Of a DNA stretch of 64,000 nt, positions 49,241-58,884 are shown piece by piece; within the stretch, counting starts at the first letter, position 1; every line of letters begins with the position of its first letter. The notes beneath the pieces are model-generated. The model saw nothing but the letters and a program-made list of their open reading frames with translations, was not told the origin of the DNA and did no database searches. The DNA lies in assembly GCA_025267735.1 (NCBI GenBank), contig CM046295.1, positions 20,740,938-20,804,937 on the forward strand, read 5' to 3'. The position numbers and the translations under genes were made by a program. The DNA is from Mactra quadrangularis. Taxonomy: Eukaryota; Mollusca; Bivalvia; Venerida; Mactridae.

Positions 49241-50329
49241 TTATTGTTTAGTTTCCATGGTAAGTGTTTGGTTTGGTGGAAATATTGACGAATCCTTGGT
49301 TATTGAGAGTTCCGTATCGTCACCGTCTTTAACACAACCACACGTGGACTTTAAACTGCGCCGAAATGTTATGGATAAAAACCCGTAAATAAACGGGTTT
49401 AAACAATGATTCAGCAGATAGAATAACCGGGAAATCCCCTTAAAATGCATTCTGTGTTCAGCTGAAGTAAGAAATCCCGCCGTACGCAAAATGTGATAAG
49501 CCAATCGTGGGAGAGGCAAAACTGTCGCCATTATAATCACTATAATAACGATTGTTGACATGCGCTGAATCAACTTCCGGTTTCCCGTTTCCGGTGAACT
49601 CTTTTGACTTAGCACTTTTCTAACGAAGCACAATTTCAAAATATGTAAAATTATGGTCACCACGAGGGGAAGGAAGTATACCATTATCCACCATACGATA
49701 ACAAATTCTTTTGAAATTCCTGGAGTAATGATGCCGTACGTAATTAACAGAGATAACGATCCAAGAAGCAGAAGTCCTAAAACCCAGACGCCACTGGAAA
49801 TAAAAATCACGCGCAGCGGAAGTAGAATCGATGATGCGCGCAATGGATGCGCAATGGACACATATCGTATTATGGCTAACAGTGCTACGTGCGCGTTAGC
49901 GGCGAACCATGTTACTGACTTTACGATGTAAAATGGCCGACTTAGGACCACGGGGCGAATGCATTCTAAAGTTGCGATCACTGTCTCAAATGACAGAACT
50001 AAATTTACGATTAAAAACAACAAGTCTGCGAAAGCCAATGCGGCGATTCCAATGAAAGTAGGATGTCGGAGCCTTGAGTCCTTCAAAATTGTTCCTATGA
50101 CAACCAAGTTCGCAAACACGCCGATCAAAAATCCAATTTCTATTGCACTGTATACACAATTTCCTTGGCACTGTCCGCACTGTCCCCCGTAGGTGAAATT
50201 GTCTCGAAATCGTTTATAACCAAACGGGTACTTCGTTGAATTTACCATTGATGGAATATAATGTTTCTGCAACTGGTCTTCCGTAATGTTGATTAAAGCT
50301 GGAATATGATGGCTTTGTAAGTGTTCCAT
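49241..50329 (-). CDS. Rhodopsin-like (class A) G protein-coupled receptor, intronless
   Basis: 362 codons in one exon, start 50329. Seven hydrophobic segments. The N-terminus has three N-glycosylation sites (N14, N30, N44). TM1 has GVFANLVVIG (N74), TM2 ALAFADLLFL (D102), TM7 LNHCLNPFIYGF (NPxxY 311-315). C330 and C332 after TM7 are possible palmitoylation sites. Odd points: the DRY motif is I154-R155-Y156, TM6 has LPLP instead of CWxP, and ECL2 has no cysteine to pair with C123. It would sense a ligand, perhaps a peptide, at the plasma membrane and signal through G proteins. The ligand cannot be named from sequence. Single-exon GPCRs are often retro-derived or lineage-expanded. Confidence 0.9.
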   Translation of the reverse strand: MEHLQSHHIPALINITEDQLQKHYIPSMVNSTKYPFGYKRFRDNFTYGGQCGQCQGNCVYSAIEIGFLIGVFANLVVIGTILKDSRLRHPTFIGIAALAFADLLFLIVNLVLSFETVIATLECIRPVVLSRPFYIVKSVTWFAANAHVALLAIIRYVSIAHPLRASSILLPLRVIFISSGVWVLGLLLLGSLSLLITYGIITPGISKEFVIVWWIMVYFLPLVVTIILHILKLCFVRKVLSQKSSPETGNRKLIQRMSTIVIIVIIMATVLPLPRLAYHILRTAGFLTSAEHRMHFKGISRLFYLLNHCLNPFIYGFLSITFRRSLKSTCGCVKDGDDTELSITKDSSIFPPNQTLTMETKQ

Positions 50330-50927
50330 AGTTGTTTTATTCTTCGTGTCGCTGTATTAACTTTTTCGCCTATAAACCAATCGTCTTTTTGCAGTTTTCT
50401 TTTCAAAATCTGACCAAACACTATTCCCAAATTTATTAAGTTCAATTTATTCCATATAAACTAAGTGTGTTTCATCTTTTATGATATTTTTAACTGGTTT
50501 AAATCCCGGCTAGGAAAAAACACGAATTTTATTCCGCTGGCAGCTTTAACCGCTGCCCGCTATAAGCTGACCGCTATAACCACTGTCCACACGAAACTTT
50601 CAAATGAAGGCTGACTAACAAAAATTCATCGAAGTTGAGTTGACCAAGTTGAAAACAAATATATTACAAAGTCCAATAAAAATGTAAAAATGATTTCAAA
50701 CTGTACCAGCATGAATTGGCGTATTTAAAATATATGTCAGGTCAGGACTCGTTCAATAGTTTTATACCTGAATTCTGTTTAAGGTAGTTTGATCATAATC
50801 AGAGACGTCGAGTCATAAGTTGGAACGTAAATACAACGTAGAGTCAAACCTCACTATTTATCTAATAACCTCAAGTAGTCTTTTCTGTGTTTTGTGTTAC
50901 AATAAAAGTTAGATTCAGAAAATAAAA
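50330..50927. other. GPCR 5' flank, no gene
   Basis: A short imperfect run of AACCGCTGYCCGCTATAAGC-like words near 50545-50590. Otherwise nothing recognised. Confidence 0.4.
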
Positions 50928-51125
50928 TACTGTGTTGTGTTGTGTTGTGTTGTGTTGCGTTGCGTTGCGTTGCGTTGCGTTGCGCTGCGCTGCGCTGCGC
51001 TGCGCTGTGCATTGCTGTGCATTGCTGCGCTGCGCTGTGCTGTGCTGTGCTGTGCTGCGCTGTGCTGTGCTGTGCTGTGCTGTGCTGCGCTGCGCTGCGC
51101 TGTGCTGTGCTGTGCATTGCTGTGT
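50928..51125. repeat. Pentanucleotide array in successive variants
   Basis: Five-base units change along the array from TGTTG through TGCGT to TGCGC and TGTGC, with a few TGCAT. All three frames stay open because the unit is not interrupted, giving Cys/Ala/Leu-rich pseudo-proteins. A GC-rich CCCCGCCCCTCCCCGCCCGC tract follows at about 51190. Confidence 0.9.
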
Positions 51126-51734
51126 TGTACGGTACTGTATTATTTTGTGCTGTAGTGGTCTGTTCAGTTTTTTGTCTTTCCTGTCCTGCCCCGCCCCTCC
51201 CCGCCCGCCCCTCTCCGATTTGTCCTGACTTGTAGTTTCGTTCTGTTCCCTGCGTTCTGTTTCGTATTGTTTTTGTTCTGTTTTGGTCTGTTCCGTCGTT
51301 ACTATTCTGTTCTGACCCGTTTCTGTCGGCTCTTATTTGCTCAGTTCTGTACCACACTGTGCCGATATGTTGTTCTCTACTGCGCTTAGTTCTGCTCTGT
51401 AAACCCAAACGAAACCAAACCAAAAATAACTAAATCGATAACGTACAGCCTACCTTAAGTTTTTACTAATTTAAACCATTTAAATGTGTTGTTGTTGTTT
51501 TAAGTAGTAAAACACGGCGTAGGTTTTAAGTTAAGTACGAGCGTCAATTAAATGTTGTTGTTTGACACGCATGCTTGCCGTCTGATTGATGAACGACTCG
51601 TGACGTCATCATGACGTCAAACCGAAGTTTGATGGATGGACGCTGGTTGTAACGGTTTTGTTTATATGATGTTTTACACTGCTTGTTAGAAAATAGATTT
51701 AAAGTACAGTTTAATCTAACAACAACAGCCATAT

Positions 51735-52510
51735 ATTAACAACAGTCACTTCTCAACAAAAGTCATTTCGTAACAACAACATATTCGTAAACAATTCAAT
51801 CTATACCTCAGCCGTTCTCAACAAATGCAACCTTTCAACAACAGTCATCTTTAAACAACAGTCATCTCTAAACAACAGTCATCTCTCAACAACAGTCACA
51901 TCTCAACAACAGTCGCCTCTCTATAACAATCACATCTCAACAACAGTCGCCTCTCTATAACAGTCACATCTCAACAACAGTCGCCTCTCTATAACAGTCA
52001 TCTCTCAACAATAGTCACCTTTGAACAACAGTTACCTCTCAACAACAGTCACCTTTGAACAACAGTTACCTCTCAACAACAGTCACCTTTCAACAACAGT
52101 CACTTCTCAACAACAGTCACCTTTCAACAACAGTCACCTTTCAACAACAGTCATCTCTAAACAACAGTCATCTCTTAACAACGGCCATCTCTCAACAACA
52201 GTCATCTCTCGAAAACAGTCATCTCTCAACAACAGTCACATCTCAACAACAGTCACTTTTAAAAAACTGTCAGTATTCAACAACAGTCATCTCTCAACAA
52301 CAGTCATCATTCAACAACAGTCATCTCTCAACAACAGTCACATCTCAACAACAGTCATCTCTAAACAACAGTCACCTCTCAACAGCAGTCACATCTCAAC
52401 AACAGTCACATCTCAACAACAGTCACTTCTAAAAAACTGTCAGTATTCAACAACAGTAACCTTTCAACAACTGTCACCATTTAACAGCAGTTACTTTTCA
52501 ATATCAGTCA
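51735..52510. repeat. 17-bp minisatellite
   Basis: The unit is close to TCTCAACAACAGTCACC (17 bp), with variants TCTAAACAACAGTCATC and others, about 40 copies. It reads open in several frames (LSTTVTSQQQS) because of base composition only. The SINE fragment at 52535 follows. Confidence 0.9.
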
Positions 52511-52534
52511 CTTTTCAATATTTTCTAAAAAAAA

Positions 52535-52690
52535 CTTATCAGGCCATTCTCCCTTCTACCATAGATTTTAAATCAAGTAGCACAGTTGTCAGTCACTGAC
52601 AGAAGTATGCGTTTAATAACTGATTAACAACTAAATCAAGAGATTAAGCCTTCCCAGGAACGGTGAGTAGGTTTACTGACCCCCGTGATA
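52535..52690 (+). mobile_element. SINE family B, fragment
   Basis: CCATTCTCCCTTCTACCATA and GTTGTCAGTCACTGACAGAA belong to the family B body. It is followed directly by MITE family C copy 3. Confidence 0.65.
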
Positions 52691-52708
52691 TGAACTAAAC
52701 AATAATTA

Positions 52709-53067
52709 GGGACTTTAGTCAGTTATCTTCCCCTGATAAAATCTGAAGCAATCCAATTGGTAAGTAGGTCCTTACAGTTGGAATCCTCAGATTTTATCAT
52801 TGAATTCCTATGTAAGGATAACAAAATATTTCATCTAATATCTTTCTTGTTTATGAAGATATGTACAGAAGTGATGAAATTTAGATAGTTCTTTACCTTA
52901 AAAATACTTAGCTTGAATATCAAACAAATTAAATTATTTATAAAAACGTTATTTAAGATTGATTTTGGCAAATTGGCATTGAAAGTAAGGGTAAAATCTG
53001 AGTAATCCAACTGATTAGACCTACCTTTTTAAAGAGTATACAAGGGGAAATAACTGACTAAAGTCCC
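52709..53067. mobile_element. MITE family C, copy 3 (best ends)
   Basis: TTAGGGACTTTAGTCAGTTA at the left and TAACTGACTAAAGTCCCTAA at the right are perfect inverted ends, 359 bp apart from GGG to CCC. The TA on each side may be the target duplication. Confidence 0.85.
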
Positions 53068-55018
53068 TAATTATATGTTGCTGCGGAGTAAAAAAGTCAA
53101 ACCCCCAAAATAATAAAAAAATACCAATGGGAGGGGAGGTTTAAAAGAAGAGGTTCAAATTTAACGATTTTGTGAAGCATGTTAAAGATGTAGTAGTGTG
53201 AACGTACCTTCATACAAAATAAAACCAAATAATGTAAATCATAGAAAATTAAGATCGTGATATTTTCGATCACTTTGTTTTCAATGATGAATTAATATCA
53301 TGTCAAATTTCAACTCTCTACACCACATTTCGTCTGCTTATTATTTTTTTACTTCGAACTAACCAGTTTAAACTGGCTTGTTTTTTAAACAGATGTGGTC
53401 AAAGTTAAGGTTTATACGGTTCCCTTCGAAAGTGAAATTCTGAGAAAAACTAATTTTTGTAAAACAATTACAAGTAACTGTTTGAATATCGTCTGGTTTT
53501 TTTTTGTTTTGTTTTTTGTTTGTTTTTGTTGTTGTTGTTTGGTTTTTTTTCTAACTTTAAAACTACTGAGTTTTAACTGGTTCGAGTGTGAATTAAGTTG
53601 AGGTCCATACAGTGCCGTCCAAAAGTTCTTTAACAAATAAAACTTTGAGAAAATTGATGATGCATAACACAAGTATTTTTATGTGACTCCCCATGGACTT
53701 TATTTATGAAGCATAGTATGGAAAATAACAAAATTGATATATTATAGATGTAAAAATTAATGCTGATTTTTTAACTGCTTAGATGACCCTTTGTTTTTGA
53801 GTTCATGAGTTTTTCATAAAAACAGATTTTTCGCCAATAATTTTTGGAAGAGTTTAGTTTGGCTAGCTCAATAGCGCTTCAGATCACAGGTCAAAAAAGG
53901 CATCTTGAAACGTTGTAGTTAAATATTATTGATACAAACTTTTGTAAACACTGTATACATTCATACATACGACATAAATAGTCGATCGGCTTTCGATGTG
54001 TGATTTTGATTGATTGTATACAAAGTTTAGCAATATATAGATATTAATCATTGTTTCAGCCAACTTCCTGGGTCCTTTGCACTAGGACACAAGTCAATCA
54101 AAAAGATTCAATATTATACTTTATGATTTACTTTTTGTAATTATTTTAGAATATCGGCAATCTATAAGTTTTTTTAATCTTAATTGGCATCCATGGGTTG
54201 CTTGTAACTCCACACTTAGAAGCCACAACTTTTGGAACTTATCACAAAGATTTCGCGGAGAATTACATTCGGTCATGCGCAGTCAGAATAAGCGCAACGA
54301 TAGGAAGTTAGGTTAACACCTACGCGTGAAAAAATAGTCCCATTGTTAACAATATCGGACAGTATCAAGCAGGCAGTGTTGTCTAGTTGGATCCATGTCT
54401 GGGCTGCTTTGATTTAAACTTTTGTCATCTTAAACATTTTGATTACACACTCGTTTCGCGTACTAAATCAACTGTTTGTTTCATTAGAAATCTCAAACAT
54501 CTTCCTCTACGGTTTTTGGCTATGTGGAAGGTCACTGGGTTGTATTACTATTGTTGTTCATGAAGTGTTTATATTAAGGATGATTCGACAAAGGGTTTTA
54601 AACGTGAGTATTAGACTTGCAGCCGGGAAAAATCCATTGGAAAACTCTGAAGTCATAACGTCTTTTTATGTATGCAAAACCAGGAAATTTGGAACGGGTG
54701 ATAAGTCAGAACTACTTTGAAAATCGAAAACCTTTGCATAGCGAATGATTGACTTAATTCTGTTTTGGATTCCGCGGATACAAAATCGGTAAATCTGGAA
54801 AAAGTATATCCGGACAATGTCTAATCCGTACATTATTCGGTCCAAAAGAGGTTATGATTTCTTACTTGTAGGCTACGCTATATCGCTTGGCCCCTAAAAT
54901 GAGAAGGTCATAATAAAAGGGGTCATAACTTGCTATCTGATAAGAGTTTTCTACTTAAAAACAAATAATCTTGTCTGTTATTAATTTAACATACATGTAC
55001 GACACAAAAACATTTAAG
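53068..55018. other. No gene seen
   Basis: AT-rich. Near 53395 and 53595 there are two loosely similar blocks (AAAGTTAAGGTTTATACGGT and AAGTTGAGGTCCATACAGTG), the second resembling a Tc1-like transposon end. The open frame 54439-54720 has no recognisable motif. Confidence 0.4.
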
Positions 55019-57684
55019 ATGAGACAGATTTCAACTTTACTCGCGCTCTTGTTGATAGGCTGTAAGTTTTTGATTTTAAAATTTGATTGAATTGTTTGAA
55101 TATATAATATATATTATTCACCTGAGCTCAAAAAAATGACATTTTCACTCGTGGCTACGCTACTCGTGAAAATATGTTTTTCTGAGCTCACTCAGTGAAA
55201 AATAAATCGATCTTACACCGATATCGACGAATACCCTCTATATCAATTAAAAACATGCTATTATGTTGAACAAAAGATATTTTGTATTATGTACAGGGAA
55301 TTCCATATTTAGTAACATGTTGCTCTTGGTTCTATTTTTCTTTATACTACGTCCTTTTATAAGCATCCGTTTCAAATTGGTGTTAATTGTGTTAAGCTTC
55401 GAAACTGCCAAATATTGACGGGTCGGTATTTAAAACCTGCCATTGAAAATAGTTTCAAAACTTGAAATAAAGATATTAGAACATTCTAAAAGCGGTAGTT
55501 TAACCTCCATCCTACCGTGTTTACAAAAATACAACGATTTGTCTGCACTATATTCTGTTGCGTACCAATCTATAAATACTGCGATTAGTTGTGATTTTTA
55601 GTATTTTCACCGTCTTTATGTTTGTTTGGTTGGTTTAACGCCGTAGCAACACATTGTATAGGTCATATTCGGCGGTCAGTCAACCTACTCACTGTTCTTA
55701 GAAAGGTTGAATCTCTGGATTTGCTGTTAACCAACTATTAAGCGCATACGTTCGTCAGTAACTGACAACCGCCCTACATAATTAAAAATCATTGGTAGGA
55801 GGGAGAAAGACCGCAGAAAAAACCAAGCTCCACGAAAGTATGCCCCACTCGGGAATCGAATACTCGTTCAGTAGACTTGCGTGCTACCAACTGAGCTAGC
55901 TGGGCGGCTTCACCGGCTTTTATATAATGACTTAGATTTATAACTCTCAAATTCGCTACATAATTCCCTGGTACTGAGCTTGTAAGATGAAGTTTCGTGC
56001 TCAAAGAAACAACGCTGAAGGTTTTAGATGTGATTTGAACCAACGCGGAACTTGCTATCCAATGACTACCAGCCCAACGTCGTAACCCCTTGGCCACAAC
56101 CATTCCCATGATAAATAGTTCCAAAAAAGTAATCCCTACACATTTTTTTATTAACTGTACTTTTTATATTTTCAGTTTCCAGTGTGGTACATTGTAAAGA
56201 CAAAAAGGCTGCTTGTGTGATACAGTGTGACCCCGGGACCGGAGAATACGGTGACCTTGAACTTTCACTGTGCCCAGTGGACCATGAATGTACACGAACT
56301 GGGTGTGGTACTATGTGTGTACAAAAAACACAGATACTTCGTTCTATAGGTAAGGTTGTACTTTCCTGTGCATCGCTCGAATGTTTCATTTGTTCTATTT
56401 CTACCTCTGCTAAAAGTCTATGTGCAAAACGATATTTCTACTTTTGACTTTCATTTTACTTTAAGTAGAATTCCTCTAAAACAAGACAACCATAATGACA
56501 TCAAATTGTACTCTGTATTTTTAATAGTGTCACCTTGTCAAATTTTCAAATTACATAATCCTTATTTTGCATGGCCAAATTAAAATGTACTCATTTTTAT
56601 ATCAAAGGGAGATAATAACTTGCGTTTATGAAAACGGTTTTCGTTGTTGTCTAGCGAAAACCTCGTAGTAACTTCCATTCAAAAAGGTAAGGTGAAAGTA
56701 AGGTTTTGACAAGACAACAACGTTTTATTGATTACTATGCAAGATAATATTGTTTTATAAATCCAATCCATGTAAAATGTTTATTATGTTGTATTAAAAT
56801 AAATATTATAATTTGATTTTTTAACATGATTTTTTCTGTCTTACGTCACAGTGTCACGTGGGGCATGTATAATGGTATGTGGAAAGACAATGCAGAAAGA
56901 ATGTGGTCTTAATGGTTATGATTGTGTCTCTAATGGCTGCGGTTACGAATGTAAACTACAAGAAAACTATCAGCAACCAGACCGTAATTATCCCCCTTCT
57001 TTTTTATATGTATAGATAATTTTTGGGGACGGTCTCAATTAGGGACTTTAGCCAAGTTCTTTCCATAATAAAATCTGAAGCAATCCAATTGGTAAGTATG
57101 TCCTTACAGTTGGAATCCTCGGATATCATTGAATTTCTATGTAAGGATAAAAAATATATCATCTAGTATCTTTCTTGTCAATTAAGATATTAAAAGAATC
57201 GATGAAAGTTAGATAGTTATTTACCCTAAAAATACTTAGCTTGAATTTCAAACAAATTGAATGATTTACTAAAAGTTATATAAGATTAATTTTGGCAAAG
57301 TGACATTGAAAAGTAGGGGTAAAATCAGAGTAATCGAACTAATTGGACCTACCTTTTTGAAGAGTATGCAAGGGAAAATTACTGACTCAAGTCCCTTATC
57401 ATGGGTGCCACCATTGAAGTCACTAATTGCTAGACTAAAATGCGTACTTACTTTTTGTAATAATACTGCTAGACACGAAGTTTTAGGATGAATTGTTATC
57501 AGTCTATGGTGTGTTTTGTAAACAATTCGTTTATTTGGTTTATTATAAAAGTATGCTCTCAATATTTACAGATTGTCCAGCATTCAACTGTGACCTACAT
57601 TGTATGACTGGTTACTATAGAGACGAAACAGGATGTGATCATTGTCAATGTGCCTACACTATTATTGATACCTCTACAGGATAA
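55019..57684 (+). CDS. Small secreted cysteine-rich protein with antistasin-like C-terminus
   Basis: Four exons join in phase: 55019-55061, 56176-56349, 56852-56983 and 57572-57684, 153 aa. The start MRQISTLLALLLIG is a signal peptide. Exons 2 and 3 encode two related Cys-rich pieces (CPVDHECTRTGCGTMC and CGLNGYDCVSNGCGYEC) that resemble the CG-x-x-C half of WAP-like modules. Exon 4 encodes CPAFNCDLHCMTGYYRDETG and CDHCQCA, the spacing of an antistasin-like domain, a family that includes leech and mollusc serine protease inhibitors. Protease inhibition is therefore an inference. The last codons (DTSTG, stop) are the first unit of the minisatellite that follows. Confidence 0.8.
55620..55915 (-). 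mobile_element. SINE family B, full-length copy
   Basis: On the minus strand the head CCCAGCTAGCTCAGTTGGTA has a clear A box and GTATTCGATTCCCGAGTGG a B box, ending at GGCGTTAAACCAACC. It sits in intron 1 of the antistasin-like gene. Confidence 0.85.
57042..57395. mobile_element. MITE family C, copy 4
   Basis: GGGACTTTAGCCAAGTTCTT and TTACTGACTCAAGTCCC ends, with the interior CAATCCAATTGGTAAGTATG shared with copy 3. Intron 3 of the antistasin-like gene. Confidence 0.8.
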
Positions 57685-58045
57685 CCTCCCTTTGATGATG
57701 CTACCACAGGATAACCTCCCTTTGTTGATGCTACTTCTCGATAACCTCCCTTTGTTGATGCTACTACACTATAGCCTCCCTTTGTTTACTACACGATAAC
57801 CTCCCTTTGTTTACTACAGAATAATCTCCCTTTGTTGATGCTGCTACACTATTACTTCCCCTTGTTTATTACACGATAACCTCCCTTTGTTTACTACACG
57901 ATAACCTCCCTTTGTTGATGCTGCTACACGATAACCTCCCTTTGTTGATATTATTACACGATAACCTCCCTTTGTTGATACTTCTACTCGATAACCACCC
58001 TTTGTTGATAATTCTACACGATAATCTCCCTTTGTTGATGCTGCT
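57660..58045. repeat. Minisatellite starting at the stop codon of the antistasin-like gene
   Basis: About 13 copies of a 23-30 bp unit, GATAACCTCCCTTTGTTGAT plus GCTACTACAC or TTACTACAC. The first unit overlaps the last codons and the TAA stop of the upstream gene, so the array forms its 3' untranslated region. Copies vary in length and middle sequence. Confidence 0.9.
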
Positions 58046-58884
58046 TTAGGATAATTTCCCTTTGATTAGATTTTAACTATCGCCTTTTGCTACTGAAATT
58101 TGTGTCTTTAAACTGTTCATATACAGTCAATTTATGTTAGTAGAAAAGTTGTATATTAAAAAAGTATTGCTTAATAAATGCGTTTTTTCTTGTTCTTTAA
58201 AAATCTTCCAATTTGAGCTCAAGTTGAGTTGTTGAGCATAATTGAGCATTAAGCTCAACAATGTGGTAGGTGCGTTGCCAACTATACTTTTCCATATTAT
58301 GGACTGTTTCAAACGGATCACCACGTTTACTTTTTTAATTTAAGTTTTTTATGGTGTGCAAACGAAAAAGAATAGAGTAGAAAAATAAGAATGGGTAGTT
58401 ACATTCAAAGTAAGAAAAATAGCAAACTCCTCACAGCGGTTACGTCACCCGTTGCTAGATCAGGTAGAATCTATGCTTGAATAGATACAAGACTGCAGCA
58501 AGAAAAAATAACGTGATGTTATTCCTTCTCTGTAAGGAAGACATTTGATTTCTTGAGATGAAGTCATTTTGACAGTAAAATATATAATTTTATTAAGATT
58601 ATATTTTCACTTAAATGGTTATATAAAATTCTATATTTTCTGCTAAAAAACACCTTTATTCACGGAAAAGAATGGAAAACAAACTTTCCTAAACTTCTGT
58701 GTTTAACAATAAGTTGGATTTATTGACACAAGTAATTATGTGAATTAAAACATGATGTCTTCGTTTTGACATGGACCTGCATTAAATACGGGGTCCGTGT
58801 TTAACGTTTCTACGTTTTATACGAGGCCGTACAGACACCGGTCTTTATTGTCTCCCTTGGATAATTCACAACTTCCGGTTAAAA
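58046..58884. other. Intergenic spacer before PSMB4
   Basis: It contains a CTCCTCACAGCGGTTACGTC copy of the dispersed repeat seen at 1148 and 6730. No other gene or site is supported. The PSMB4 promoter should lie in its last part. Confidence 0.45.

Noticed and set aside
50854..51423. 189-codon Gln/Asn/Thr/Ala-rich frame and three Cys/Ala/Leu frames
   Set aside because: All arise from the pentanucleotide array and its GC-rich flank; no conserved motif.
52021..52599. 192-codon Ser/Thr/Gln-rich frame
   Set aside because: 17-bp minisatellite translated; two overlapping frames give the same kind of peptide.
54439..54720. 93-codon plus-strand frame
   Set aside because: No motif or gene context; likely chance.
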